Notes: generated by a model from the sequence alone, not told the origin. DNA of 64,000 nucleotides from Deinococcus aquaticus (GCF_028622095.1 NZ_CP115165.1:2477501-2541500), one strand, 5' to 3'. Counted from the first letter of the stretch, positions 45,735 through 56,670 are shown. Numbers and translations are program-made.

Positions 45735-47282
45735 TCACGCGGAAGACCCTAGCACGGCCGCAGCGGCCGCGCCCACCGGCACCCGTGTCACCTGCTCGCC
45801 CAGTGCCCGCGACTGTAGCGAATGCACCGCGCCCGCTGCCTCGCCCGGGAAGTCCGTCCGGTGGTGCCCACCGCGCGATTCCTCACGGTCCAGCGCCGCC
45901 CGCAACACCCGCTTGCCGATCAGGGCCAGATGCCCGGCCTCCAGGCTCTCGCGGGATTCGGCGCCTGTGACCGGCCACGCCCAGGCGTCCAGCGCGGCCC
46001 GCAGTCCCGCCCCGTCGCGCCGCAACCCCGCCGCGCCCGCCACCAGTGCCCGCAGCGCGTGAAGGCAGGCGGGGTCCACCAGCGGGGCCGGCAATGCCTC
46101 GGTGCGCGCCGGCACTGGCTTGAGGACCGCCAGGGCCGCCCGCGCCGCCCGCGCGCCGAACACCAGCCCCTCGGACAGACTGTTACTGGCCAGCCGGTTC
46201 GCGCCGTGCAGGCCGCTGGACGCCACCTCACCCGCCGCGTACAGGCCCGGCACGCCCGTGCGGCCCTGCACGTCCGTCTGCACGCCACCCATCGTGTAAT
46301 GCACCGCCGGCTGCACCGGAATCAGGTCCGCGCCCAGGTCCAGGCCCAGCGGCGCCAGGGACGCCGTGACCGTCGGGAAGCGGGAGCGCACGAACGCTGC
46401 GCCCAGGTGCCGCAGGTCCAGGTCCACCCGGCCCGTCGCGGCGATCTCGGCCGCAATCGCGCGGGCCACCACGTCACGCGGCGCGAGTTCCAGCGCCGGA
46501 TCGTAGCGCTCCATGAACCGCTCGCCGCGCGCGTTCAGCAGCCGCCCACCCTCGCCCCGCGCGGCCTCCGTCACCAGAAACGCCGCGCCGCCCCGCACCA
46601 CCGCCGTCGGGTGAAACTGCACGAATTCTAGGTCCCGCAGCGCTGCGCCCGCCTGCCATGCCAGCCCCAGCCCGTCCCCCGTCCCCTCGGGCGGCGCGGT
46701 CGTCACCGGGTACAGCCGCCCAAAGCCCCCGGTCGCCAGCAGCACCGCCCCGGCGCGCACCTGCACCGGCCCGTCCGGCGTGAGCAGGTCCGCGCCCACC
46801 ACCGCACCCCCGGACACCCGCAGATTCCGCACGAACGCGCCCTCCAGCACGTCCAGCGCCGGACCCCGCGCCGCCCCGAGCGCCCCGGCCAGCGCCAGGC
46901 TGATCGAGTGACCCGTCGAGTCCCCCGTGTGACGGATGCGCGCCCGACTGTGCCCGCCCTCCAGCGTCACGTGCGGGCTGAACGTCACGCCCAGGTCCCG
47001 CAGCGTCTCCACGTGCGACCGGGCGTCCCGCACGAATGCCTGCACCGCCTCCGGCTCGCACAGTCCCCGCCCGGCCTTCAGGGTATCGAGTGCGTGCGCC
47101 TCCTCGTCACCCTGCGCCAGTGGGGCCGCAATTCCACCCTGCGCCCAGCGGGTCGAGCCACCCGTCAGGGGCGTCTTGCAGGCCAGCGTCACGTCCGCCC
47201 CGTAACTCCGGGCCGTCAGAGCCGCGTACGCGCCCGCCACCCCGCCCCCGATCACCAGAAGCTCCGTCTCGACAATCCTCAC
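45735..47282 (-). CDS. nadB: L-aspartate oxidase
   Basis: FAD enzyme oxidising aspartate to iminoaspartate, the substrate of NadA. The 515-residue protein has VIGGGVAGAYAALTA (FAD site), TRWAQGGIAAPL, catalytic RIRHTGDSTGHSI, LEFVQFHPTAV, and GLYAAGEVASSGLHGANRLASNSLSEGLVFG. GTG at 47282 has TACCCT 7 bases upstream, which also heads the nadBCA operon. No NadR or NiaR site was recognised. Confidence 0.97.
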   Translation of the reverse strand: MRIVETELLVIGGGVAGAYAALTARSYGADVTLACKTPLTGGSTRWAQGGIAAPLAQGDEEAHALDTLKAGRGLCEPEAVQAFVRDARSHVETLRDLGVTFSPHVTLEGGHSRARIRHTGDSTGHSISLALAGALGAARGPALDVLEGAFVRNLRVSGGAVVGADLLTPDGPVQVRAGAVLLATGGFGRLYPVTTAPPEGTGDGLGLAWQAGAALRDLEFVQFHPTAVVRGGAAFLVTEAARGEGGRLLNARGERFMERYDPALELAPRDVVARAIAAEIAATGRVDLDLRHLGAAFVRSRFPTVTASLAPLGLDLGADLIPVQPAVHYTMGGVQTDVQGRTGVPGLYAAGEVASSGLHGANRLASNSLSEGLVFGARAARAALAVLKPVPARTEALPAPLVDPACLHALRALVAGAAGLRRDGAGLRAALDAWAWPVTGAESRESLEAGHLALIGKRVLRAALDREESRGGHHRTDFPGEAAGAVHSLQSRALGEQVTRVPVGAAAAAVLGSSA

Positions 47283-47289
47283 GCCCGAC

Positions 47290-47295
47290 AGGGTA
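47290..47295 (-). promoter_or_regulatory. Leaderless -10 of nadBCA
   Basis: TACCCT, 7 bases before the GTG at 47282. Confidence 0.55.
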
Positions 47296-47372
47296 CGGCA
47301 CGGGAAGAGTGGGCAGGGGTGACACTGGCGGGCCATCAACCATCACCCGTCACCCATCGCGCCCACCTGCTC

Positions 47373-47378
47373 TAGACT
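47373..47378 (+). promoter_or_regulatory. Leaderless -10 of the 47386 gene
   Basis: TAGACT, 7 bases before the ATG. Confidence 0.6.
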
Positions 47379-47385
47379 GCGCGGC

Positions 47386-47739
47386 ATGACGCGACTGCTG
47401 CTTGCCCTGGCGGGCGTGATTCTGTTGGCGGTCACGGCGCTGGCCCTGGTGTGGTTGATCGGTCAGGTCCTGGTGGGTGTGGGCGTGGTGCTGGTGGGCG
47501 CCGTGGGTGTGCTGGGCCGACTGCTGTGGTTCCTGCTGGTGACGGGCGTGCTGGCGGGGCTGGTGTACTTCGTGGCCAGTGCGTGGCGTCCGGCCTTGCG
47601 GGCGCGTGGCGGGACTGGGTCCGCCCGGTCCAGCGTCGCCGCCCGCCCGGCCGGTGCCGCGCTGCTCACGTTTGCGCCCCCTGCGGCCGCTCCGGTCAGT
47701 CTGGAGAAACCTCCGGTCTCGCCGGACGTTTCCGCCTGA
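47386..47739 (+). CDS. Small membrane protein, function unknown
   Basis: A 117-residue protein with two long hydrophobic segments (about 4-40 and 43-66), rich in Val, Leu and Gly, followed by a soluble Ala/Pro/Ser tail. No family recognised. The strict -10 placement supports the ATG. Monocistronic; the next gene starts 63 bases later with its own weak -10. Confidence 0.65.
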   Translation: MTRLLLALAGVILLAVTALALVWLIGQVLVGVGVVLVGAVGVLGRLLWFLLVTGVLAGLVYFVASAWRPALRARGGTGSARSSVAARPAGAALLTFAPPAAAPVSLEKPPVSPDVSA

Positions 47740-47802
47740 GCCTGCCCACTCTCCTCAGGACTTCCTTCAGGCCTGCGCGGGCCACCATGCCAGGATGTTC
47801 GT

Positions 47803-48699
47803 ATGCCTGACCAGACCCCGGACGCCCAGACCCCGGACGCCATCACCCCGGGCGCCATCACCCCGGGCGCGGCGACCGATTCCAGTGTGGTGAACCCGGC
47901 CCGGTTCCTGGGCCGCGCGGACGTGTACGCGCAGGCCCGCCCCGGCTACCCGGACGCGCTGGGCGCGTGGTTGCGGGACCTGGGGCTGCTGAACGCACGG
48001 GTCGCGGATATCGGCGCGGGCACCGGCCTGTTCACGCGCCTGCTGCTGGCGCACGGCGCGGCCGTGACGGCCGTGGAACCCAACCCGGACATGCGCGCCC
48101 GGCTGGGTGAGGGGTTGCGCGGCGTGCCGGGGCTGACCATGCAGGCCGGAACGTCCGAGGCGACCGGACTGCCCGCCGCCTCGGTGGGTCTGATCACGGC
48201 GGCGCAGGCGGCCCACTGGTTCGACCCGGGGCGGACCCTGCCGGAGTTCCGGCGCGTGCTGATTCCGGGCGGGCGGGTGCTGTTCGTCTGGAACGACTGG
48301 CGGGCCGCACAGGAAAGCGCACCATTCAACCGCGCGTACGGTGAGGTCGTGCGGGCGTTCACGGGTGACGATCCCCTTCAGATCCGCGTGCCGGAGGATG
48401 ACCTGCCGCTGTTCATGCCCGGCGGGTTCGAGGTGCGCGAGTGGACGCACACGCACCCCCTGACGCTCGGGGCCCTGCATGCGCTGGCGGGCAGCGTGAG
48501 TTACCTGCCCGCACCGGACTCACCGGACTTCCCGGCCCTGCGGGCGGCGCTGGACGCGGCTTTCGATGCTCACGCGCAGGCGGGTGCGCCGGGCGCTGAG
48601 GCTCACGTGGAACTGGCGTACCTGACGCGCGCATACCTGGGCACGCTGGACTCCACCGCTCCCGGACCCACCGCGCCCAGCCGCGCCGTGTTACGCTGA
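47803..48699 (+). CDS. Class I SAM-dependent methyltransferase
   Basis: A 298-residue methyltransferase of the Methyltransf_11 type. Motif I VADIGAGTGLFTRLLLAHGAAVTAVEPN lies at about 66-93, motif II/III around GLPAASVGLITAAQAAHWFDPG, then LIPGGRVLFVWND. The HWF motif resembles UbiE/SmtA-like small-molecule enzymes; the acceptor is unknown. The N-terminal 30 residues are a low-complexity T-P-D/G-A repeat encoded by near-perfect 15-base units. CAGGAT lies 6 bases before the ATG. Confidence 0.87.
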   Translation: MPDQTPDAQTPDAITPGAITPGAATDSSVVNPARFLGRADVYAQARPGYPDALGAWLRDLGLLNARVADIGAGTGLFTRLLLAHGAAVTAVEPNPDMRARLGEGLRGVPGLTMQAGTSEATGLPAASVGLITAAQAAHWFDPGRTLPEFRRVLIPGGRVLFVWNDWRAAQESAPFNRAYGEVVRAFTGDDPLQIRVPEDDLPLFMPGGFEVREWTHTHPLTLGALHALAGSVSYLPAPDSPDFPALRAALDAAFDAHAQAGAPGAEAHVELAYLTRAYLGTLDSTAPGPTAPSRAVLR

Positions 48700-48747
48700 G
48701 GACAGAACCCCCGGCGGGTCCGACCGGCCGGGAAAGGAGGTTTCGCC

Positions 48748-49254
48748 ATGACCCACCCCGACACCGTCACCCCCTGGCCCGCCGCGCTGCCCCCCGGTGG
48801 GTACGCCGCCGAGGTCGTGGCGAACGCCTTCATCGAACTGGCCCGCCGCGAGGGACGGCACCTGACGCAGATGCAGGTGCACAAGCTGGTGTTCATCGCG
48901 CATGGCTACGCGCTGGCCCTGCTGGGCCGCCCCCTGACGTACAACACCGTGCACGCCTGGAAGAACGGCCCGGTCATCCGCCGCCTGTGGGAACGCTGGG
49001 GCGGGCGGGGCGTGCAGCCCATCGAGTCGCCGCTGCCGGTCGCGCCGTCCGAACCGGACCTGCACGCCGACCCGGACGCCGCCGAGGTGATCCGCAGCGT
49101 CTGGAGTGCCTACGGCAGCATGGACGGCCTGGAACTCTCACGCCTGACCCACCGCGCCGGTAGCCCCTGGGCGCAGGTGTACGCGGCCCGCGCGGACCTG
49201 ATCCCCGACGAAATCACCCGCGAGTACTACACCGCCCTGGCCCGTAGCGCCTGA
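48748..49254 (+). CDS. Panacea-domain protein (putative antitoxin)
   Basis: A 168-residue protein of the Panacea/SocA-like family (DUF4065). It shows ANAFIELARREGRHLTQMQVHKLVFIAHGYALALLG (about 26-61), the family's first helices, then YNTVHAWKNGPVIRRLWERW and a C-terminal LSRLTHRAGSPWAQVYA. Panacea proteins are known as antitoxins that neutralise many unrelated toxins encoded beside them. AAGGAGG gives a strong ribosome site for the ATG at 48748. The stop overlaps the next gene's ATG (TGATG). Confidence 0.85.
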   Translation: MTHPDTVTPWPAALPPGGYAAEVVANAFIELARREGRHLTQMQVHKLVFIAHGYALALLGRPLTYNTVHAWKNGPVIRRLWERWGGRGVQPIESPLPVAPSEPDLHADPDAAEVIRSVWSAYGSMDGLELSRLTHRAGSPWAQVYAARADLIPDEITREYYTALARSA

Positions 49255-49688
49255 TGCCGGACCCCGCGCCGCCTGCCACCCCGCCCCCTGCCCCGTCCCC
49301 AGCGCCCGAACGGACCGCCATCGAACAGGCCGTGCTGCACGGACTGGAAGCCGAGCGGCGCGCCCTGCCCACCCAGGCGGACCTGGAACGCCGCACCCGC
49401 GAACTGCGTTACCGCGAGGCCGTGGATCAACGCTGGCTGCGGCTGGGCGTGGGGGCCATCGTGTTCCTGCTGTCCGGCGCGTGGCTGGCCGCCGACGTGG
49501 TCCTGACCCTGGCGGCCGGGTGGGGCGAACTGGCGGGCCGACCGTTCCGGCTGGACAGCAGCGTGCTCGTGGCGTTCCTGACGACCAGCACCGCCACCGT
49601 GATCGGCCTGTTCCTGGTGTTCCTGCGCTGGCTGTACCCGCAGGGGCGCGCCCTGCCGGACGCCCCGCCCCCCACACCGGACCCCTGA
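49254..49688 (+). CDS. Two-TM protein coupled to the Panacea gene
   Basis: A 144-residue protein with a disordered Pro/Ala N-terminus (1-20), a charged helix (about 22-60), two transmembrane helices (about 62-85 and 100-122) and a short Pro tail. No enzymatic motif or known family. The ATG overlaps the Panacea stop by one base, so synthesis is coupled. If the pair is a toxin-antitoxin unit this would be the membrane-acting toxin; it could equally be an unrelated membrane protein. Confidence 0.7.
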   Translation: MPDPAPPATPPPAPSPAPERTAIEQAVLHGLEAERRALPTQADLERRTRELRYREAVDQRWLRLGVGAIVFLLSGAWLAADVVLTLAAGWGELAGRPFRLDSSVLVAFLTTSTATVIGLFLVFLRWLYPQGRALPDAPPPTPDP

Positions 49689-49723
49689 CGCTCGCAGGGG
49701 CGCGGGCAGGTCGTAACGCACAC

Positions 49724-49753
49724 TTCAGTTGGGTGCGCACAATCCCGTAGAAT
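49724..49753 (+). promoter_or_regulatory. Promoter of the radical SAM gene
   Basis: TTCAGT (49724-49729), 18-base spacer, TAGAAT (49748-49753), then a leader of about 85 bases ending in GGAGG. An unusually long leader for this window. Confidence 0.5.
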
Positions 49754-49846
49754 GGCAGATTGTGACGCGCGCCGCCGCCCGAGCCCAGCCCCTGCGCTGA
49801 GACCGCTCTGGTCCCCTCCGGCGCGGCCCACGCTCCCGGAGGACTT

Positions 49847-51379
<1,533 letters not shown>

Positions 51380-51397
51380 CCCGTTCAGGTTCCCGGC

Positions 51398-51428
51398 TCA
51401 GCCCCCTCCCGTACAGGAGCGGGGCTGA
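51398..51428 (+). terminator. Terminator of the radical SAM gene
   Basis: TCAGCCCCCTCC pairs with GGAGCGGGGCTGA (one bulge), followed by TTCC. Confidence 0.7.
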
Positions 51429-51471
51429 TTCCGTGCGCCTACCATTCACGAGCCATAGCCCACGCCTCCAG

Positions 51472-51611
51472 TCATACGGCTTCCGTCTGTTTCGTTAACA
51501 ACCCGGCAGGGCACCGGGTTGCCAACTCCACGCCCGGAATCCTCTTTGCTCCTACTCGCGTCCGCTCGGATTGAATGGTTTTTGCAAGCCATTCAATCGG
51601 AGTCCGTATCA
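51472..51611 (-). repeat. Interspersed hairpin repeat, copy D
   Basis: Reverse orientation. Both stems are intact: stem 1 GATTGAATGG/CCATTCAATC and stem 2 with one extra G-T wobble. On the minus strand it begins 1 base after the TAA of the lipase gene, in sense orientation to it. Confidence 0.92.
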
Positions 51612-51612
51612 G

Positions 51613-52992
51613 TTAATTCTGCGAGGCCAGGAACGCCGCCTGATTGCGGTAGAAGGTCTTCACATCCCGGAACGACAGGTTGCCCGTGATGTCGATGTGG
51701 TCGTACCCGCTGACGCGGCCCAGGCGGTACCAGTTGCCGGGCGTGGTGGCCTGCCCGGTGTACGCGGCGCTGCCCTGGCCGGTCGGGGCGTTCATGGAGG
51801 TGTTCGGGACGATCCCGTCGTTCGCCCACCACGCGCTGCTGTACGTGACGGCCCCGCCGGGGCTGCGGCCCGTGATGTTGCCCAGGCCGGGTTTCAGCGG
51901 CCACGCGTAGGGGTACGCGATGGGTTGCAGGACTGGGTTCATGGTGGGGGTGGGGTACTGCCAGCCGCTGATCAGGCCGGTGGTGGTGGCGTTCGTCTCC
52001 CACGAGAAGTACCTCGTGGTGCGGCTGCGGCCCGCGTAGGCGTTCAGGGCGGCCGAGCCGTCCACGCTCAGATCGTACGCCGCCTGATCGCGGCTGTTCC
52101 AGATGCCGGAGTTGAACACGCGGGTGTTGTACGTGGTGAAACTCTCGCCCGGGGCGCGGCTCAGGCCCCACTGGCCCAGGTCGAAGTTGTACACGAAGTT
52201 CTCGGGACTGACCGCGCCGACGCTGCCCGCGAAGGCCAGGATCAGGTTCTTGAACATGGGCACGGCGTCCTGCAACGTGTCGGCGGCGGGGCTGCCGTTG
52301 TTGGGGCTGCTGACGGTCATGACGTTACGGATCCACCCGGCGCGCCCCCCGGCGAACAGGCCGCCGCTGGCGCGATTGGCGGCGTCGCCGTCATCCAGGA
52401 GTTTCACGAGTAGCCGCGCGGTCTGACCGCCCATGGAGTGACCCAGCAGGTTCACGGGGTGCTGCGCGTCCCACTGCGGGTAGAAGCCGGGGTAGCACTT
52501 GGCGGCGTCCGTGCGGGCGTGCCCGTGCGTGGCGGCGTGCGCCGCGCCGTAGTCCACGCAGCCCCCCTTGATCTGCGCGTACAGTTCGGCGGCGCGGTCC
52601 CAGTTGCTGCTGACCGGCCCCATGCTGGCCGTGAAGACGCTGTACCCCTGGCCGCGCAGGTCCTGCTGCACGTCGTTCAGGCCGCCCCAGTAGCGCAGGC
52701 CCAGCGCCTCGTCCCGCCCGAAGCCGCCCAGGCCGTGTACCAGGATCAGCGGCGTGCTCTTATCCAGCGCCTGCGCGTTCAGCGGTGCGGGCAGGGCGGT
52801 GTCGCTCAGGTCGGTCATGCGGGCGGGTGCGGTCGCCTCGGGCGGGGTGGGCACGCCCGCCGCCGTGGACGCGGGCAGGGCGGTGGCGTCCGGGCGGGTG
52901 GGTGCGCCGCAGGAGGCGAGCAGCAGGGCGGCGCTCAAGGCGGCGAGGACGGGGGTGCGGGCAGGCGTACGGTGCGGGGCAGGCTGTGACAT
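51613..52992 (-). CDS. Lipase of the staphylococcal/Geobacillus type (lipoprotein)
   Basis: A 459-residue secreted lipase. Signal peptide with lipobox LLLASC (Cys about 29), a Pro/Thr linker (to about 75), then a family I.5-like lipase domain: LILVHGLGGFGRDEALGLRYWGG (oxyanion loop and family marker), nucleophile elbow GHSMGGQTAR (Ser about 180), the WDRAAELYAQIKGGCVDYGAAHA segment, and His in GYDHIDITGN near the C-terminus. Hydrolyses long-chain acylglycerols in Ca/Zn-dependent fashion in relatives. ATG at 52992 with AGGAG. The stop is followed immediately by repeat copy D. Confidence 0.93.
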   Translation of the reverse strand: MSQPAPHRTPARTPVLAALSAALLLASCGAPTRPDATALPASTAAGVPTPPEATAPARMTDLSDTALPAPLNAQALDKSTPLILVHGLGGFGRDEALGLRYWGGLNDVQQDLRGQGYSVFTASMGPVSSNWDRAAELYAQIKGGCVDYGAAHAATHGHARTDAAKCYPGFYPQWDAQHPVNLLGHSMGGQTARLLVKLLDDGDAANRASGGLFAGGRAGWIRNVMTVSSPNNGSPAADTLQDAVPMFKNLILAFAGSVGAVSPENFVYNFDLGQWGLSRAPGESFTTYNTRVFNSGIWNSRDQAAYDLSVDGSAALNAYAGRSRTTRYFSWETNATTTGLISGWQYPTPTMNPVLQPIAYPYAWPLKPGLGNITGRSPGGAVTYSSAWWANDGIVPNTSMNAPTGQGSAAYTGQATTPGNWYRLGRVSGYDHIDITGNLSFRDVKTFYRNQAAFLASQN

Positions 52993-53150
52993 GACGGCTC
53001 CTGGGCCACGGGCGGAGGCAGGCCCGCGCCGGGTGCCGGAACAGGACTGCTGAAGTCCCCTCACGCTGGAACGGACGGTTCTGCCGCGGGTGGCAGCTGG
53101 GTTGTGGGTACGCTCAGCACAGTGACATACCGGAGCAGCGGTTTACTTGA

Positions 53151-54339
53151 CTGACATGTTGCAGTTTTAGAAAAGGACGTCTGGCACGGCGCTTTGGCCT
53201 CAGAATGAGGTGTGAACCCAAAGAATGCACGTGCCAGACGGCTCTATTCTGACATCCTCACCTGCTTTTCGCGCAAACAACATCGCGATTCCTTTCAGGT
53301 CTTCCTGGACCTCCTCCTCGACGGTTCCGGTCGTCCCCTGCCCACTCGCGCAACCGTCAAATCGCCCTCCGCGATCAGTCGATTCCTCAACCACACGATC
53401 TGGGATCTCCGGACACTCTGCCGCTTCATGCGCCAGGCTGCACTCCAGCTCTTCAATGACACCTGGAAACATGCTCCACACCAGCGTCCCCGGGTCGAAT
53501 TCCTGGTCGACCTGACCAGCCTCGAAAAGGCAGGAAAGTTCCCCGGACTCTCCGACTGGATGCACGTCCTGAACGCCGTGAACGGCGTTCACCTGGTCGT
53601 CCTGTACATCTGCTGTGGAGACCTGAAGCTCCCCTGGGCCTTTCAGATCTGGCGTGGAAAAGGCACGTCCTCACCCGCCGCGTTAGCCCTCAAACTGCTC
53701 CGCACTGTTCCACCCGTCATGCTTCAGGGGAAGCGCCGCCCCCGTCTGCATGCAGACGGGGGCTTCGAAAGTGCGGAGTTCATTGAGGCCGTCCTGGAAA
53801 GAGAAATAGACATCGTGATTGGTGTCCGGCGCAACAGAACACTCGCGAATGGGACACCCATTCACGAGCTGATGACCCGCGGGTACAAGGCACAACTCCA
53901 GGGTCTGAAACCCACCATGTACGTCTCGTGGGCATGGCTATACCGGAACAAAGAGCCAGAGCAGCGCTTCGTCATGTCGAACATCAACCTGGGCGGCAAG
54001 TACCTGGCCAGAGTCGGGAAACGCCGCTGGCGGATCGAGGGCTTCTTCAAGACCATCAAGGGGCGGTTCGGCCTGGAGCGGTTCGCGCAGCACAGCAAAA
54101 CAGGTGTGATGCGGTGGTGGTGTCTCTCAGGGCTGGCGTATCTGCTCTGCCACTTGGCGGATCAGGATGTGCCGCCCAGACCACCGGGAACATGGCCAGA
54201 TTGGGGAGCGTTAGCGAGAACCGTTCGGTTCTCGTTTATCCCAGAAGTGCGTCGTAGAGCGCTTCAACTGGAACTCGCCGAGCTTGATGCCTTCCAGGAC
54301 GCACTTTCTGCTCCCGCCCCCTAAACTGCAAGATGTCAG
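53151..54339 (+). mobile_element. Complete IS4-type insertion sequence
   Basis: A 1189-base element. Terminal inverted repeats are CTGACATGTTGCAGTTTTAG (53151-53170) and, inverted, CTGACATCTTGCAGTTTAG (54321-54339). The 4-base direct repeat TTGA flanks it (53147-53150 and 54340-54343). It carries one transposase gene, and its base composition is less GC-rich than its neighbours. Inserted between the divergent lipase and lysine genes. Confidence 0.92.
53212..54324 (+). CDS. IS4-superfamily DDE transposase
   Basis: A 370-residue transposase. DDE residues: Asp in FLVDLTSLEKAG (about 100), Asp in HADGGFESAEF (about 183), and Glu in RRWRIEGFFKTIKGRFG (about 280), a variant of the IS4 Y-R-E-K signature with Trp for Tyr. 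GTG start at 53212. The frame is intact and the TAA lies inside the right inverted repeat, so the element may be active. Confidence 0.92.
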   Translation: MNPKNARARRLYSDILTCFSRKQHRDSFQVFLDLLLDGSGRPLPTRATVKSPSAISRFLNHTIWDLRTLCRFMRQAALQLFNDTWKHAPHQRPRVEFLVDLTSLEKAGKFPGLSDWMHVLNAVNGVHLVVLYICCGDLKLPWAFQIWRGKGTSSPAALALKLLRTVPPVMLQGKRRPRLHADGGFESAEFIEAVLEREIDIVIGVRRNRTLANGTPIHELMTRGYKAQLQGLKPTMYVSWAWLYRNKEPEQRFVMSNINLGGKYLARVGKRRWRIEGFFKTIKGRFGLERFAQHSKTGVMRWWCLSGLAYLLCHLADQDVPPRPPGTWPDWGALARTVRFSFIPEVRRRALQLELAELDAFQDALSAPAP

Positions 54340-54473
54340 TTGACGCGGGTTCATTTTTAAACTGACCTGCATCCGGGGGGAGGCTGAGGCGGAGGCCACG
54401 TGCCAATCCTGGCGTTTGTAAATAATTCTGCTTCAAATACAGTCAATCTCACGCCGCCCTTGCCTGGATGCGG

Positions 54474-54479
54474 CATGAT
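54474..54479 (+). promoter_or_regulatory. Leaderless -10 of the homoaconitase operon
   Basis: CATGAT, 7 bases before the ATG at 54487. It lies 131 bases inside from the IS target duplication. Confidence 0.4.
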
Positions 54480-54486
54480 GGGGCGT

Positions 54487-55773
54487 ATGACGAACCCCAC
54501 CCCCCGCCCGCAGACCATGGCGGAAAAGATCCTCTCCCGGCGCGGCACCATGGCGGTGTACGCCGGGGACCTCGCGGTCGTTGAGGTGGATCAGGTCATG
54601 GTCGTGGACTCCATCGCCCAGAGCTTCATCCAGCGCATGCAGCAGGACCTGAACGCCACGCCTAAATACCCCGAGCGGGTCAGTATCGTGATCGACCACG
54701 TCGCCCCGGCCAGCACCGTCAGCGTGGCGCAGGCGCAGAAGGAAGCCCGCGAGTACGCCGCGCAGACCGGCGTGCGCCTGTTCGACGTGGGGCGCGGCAT
54801 CTGCCATCAGGTGCTGATGGAAGAGGGCCTCGCCCGGCCCGGCTGGATCGTGCTGGGCAGCGACAGCCACAGCACCACGTACGGCGCGGTCGCCGCGTTC
54901 GGGACCGGCATGGGCGCCACGGACATCGCCCTGGCTGCCGCCAGTGGAAAGACCTGGCTGAAAGTCCCCGAGAGCGTCAAGGTCACCTTCACCGGCGACC
55001 TCAGAGCGGGCGTGAGTGCCAAGGACGTCGCGCTGGAAATGATCCGCCGCCTCGGCGCGGACGGCGCGACCTACCAGAGCATCGAGATGCACGCCGGGGA
55101 CCGCTTCACGCGCGGCGAACGTATGACCCTGGCGAACCTGTGCGTGGAGGCCGGCGCGAAGGCCGGACTGGTCGTGCCCGGCGGCGAGATCCTCACCGCG
55201 TACGGGTACGACATCCCCGACTGGGTCTACCCCGACGAGGGAGCCACGTACGTGCAGAGCATCGAGATCGACCTTGCCAACCTGAACCCCCGCATGAGCG
55301 CGCCCAGCGAGGTGGACAACGTGTTCGACGTCGCCGATCTGCGCGAACAACTGCGCGACCAGCACGTGGATCAGGTGTTCATCGGCACCTGCACCAACGG
55401 GCGCATCGAGGACCTGCACGCCGCTGCCGACGTCCTGCGCGGGCGGCGCGTCGCCCCCGGCACCCGCCTCCTCGTGATTCCGGCCAGCAGTCAGGTCATG
55501 GAGGACGCCATGGCCGACGGTACCCTCCTGACCCTGCAACGCGCCGGGGCGGTGCTGGGCACGCCCGGCTGCGGGCCGTGCATGGGCCGCCACCAGGGCG
55601 TCCTGGCCCCCGGCGAGGTCTGCGTCAGCACCAGTAACCGCAACTTCATCGGGCGGATGGGCGACAAGGACGCCCACATCTACCTCGCCTCGCCCGCCGT
55701 GGCCGCCGCGACCGCCGTGATGGGCCGCGTGGCACTGCCCGAGGACGTGCTGGCCACCCCGGTACCCGCGTGA
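54487..55773 (+). CDS. lysT: Homoaconitase large subunit (lysine pathway)
   Basis: [4Fe-4S] dehydratase isomerising homocitrate to homoisocitrate in the aminoadipate route to lysine. The 428-residue protein belongs to the LeuC/HacA group: ICHQVLMEEGLARPG, GSDSHSTTYGAVAAFGTGMGATDIA, cluster Cys in FIGTCTNGR (about 303) and GCGPCMGRHQG (about 363, 366). The neighbouring lysW and lysX genes favour homoaconitase over isopropylmalate isomerase. ATG at 54487; the stop overlaps the VOC gene (GTGA). Confidence 0.92.
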   Translation: MTNPTPRPQTMAEKILSRRGTMAVYAGDLAVVEVDQVMVVDSIAQSFIQRMQQDLNATPKYPERVSIVIDHVAPASTVSVAQAQKEAREYAAQTGVRLFDVGRGICHQVLMEEGLARPGWIVLGSDSHSTTYGAVAAFGTGMGATDIALAAASGKTWLKVPESVKVTFTGDLRAGVSAKDVALEMIRRLGADGATYQSIEMHAGDRFTRGERMTLANLCVEAGAKAGLVVPGGEILTAYGYDIPDWVYPDEGATYVQSIEIDLANLNPRMSAPSEVDNVFDVADLREQLRDQHVDQVFIGTCTNGRIEDLHAAADVLRGRRVAPGTRLLVIPASSQVMEDAMADGTLLTLQRAGAVLGTPGCGPCMGRHQGVLAPGEVCVSTSNRNFIGRMGDKDAHIYLASPAVAAATAVMGRVALPEDVLATPVPA

Positions 55774-56171
55774 AGGTCCGGCTGGATCACTGCGTGGTGC
55801 ACGTCTCCGACTGGGCGCGCTCGAACGAGTTCTACGCACGGGTGCTGGGGGCCGAGGTCATCCCGCGCGGGCAGGGCTTCGCGTACCGCTTCGGGGCGCG
55901 GCAGCTGAACCTGCACGGGCCGGGCCTGAGTCCGGAGCCGCTGGCGCGCGTGCCGGTCGCGCCGGGTGGCAGTGACCTGTGCTTCGTGTGGGACGGCCCG
56001 GTCAGCGGGGCCGCCGCGCACCTGAGTGCGTGTGGCGTGCCGGTGGAACTGGGTCCGGTGGCTCGCGCGGGCGCGCAGGGTGACGGCCTCAGCGTGTACT
56101 TCCGCGATCCGGACGGGTCGCTGCTGGAATTCATCAGTTACGAACAAGCGTACGAGCAAGAGGGGGCCTGA
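55770..56171 (+). CDS. VOC-family (glyoxalase-like) protein
   Basis: A 133-residue vicinal-oxygen-chelate protein: LDHCVVHVSDWARSNEFYARVLGAEVI at the start (His 7 as metal ligand), LNLHGPG mid-domain (His about 50), and DPDGSLLEFISYE at the end (Glu about 122). Members include glyoxalases, dioxygenases and antibiotic-binding proteins. The GTG overlaps the homoaconitase stop, and the small subunit starts one base after its TGA, so it is part of the lysine operon. A role there is not known. Confidence 0.9.
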   Translation: MKVRLDHCVVHVSDWARSNEFYARVLGAEVIPRGQGFAYRFGARQLNLHGPGLSPEPLARVPVAPGGSDLCFVWDGPVSGAAAHLSACGVPVELGPVARAGAQGDGLSVYFRDPDGSLLEFISYEQAYEQEGA

Positions 56172-56172
56172 G

Positions 56173-56670
<498 letters not shown>

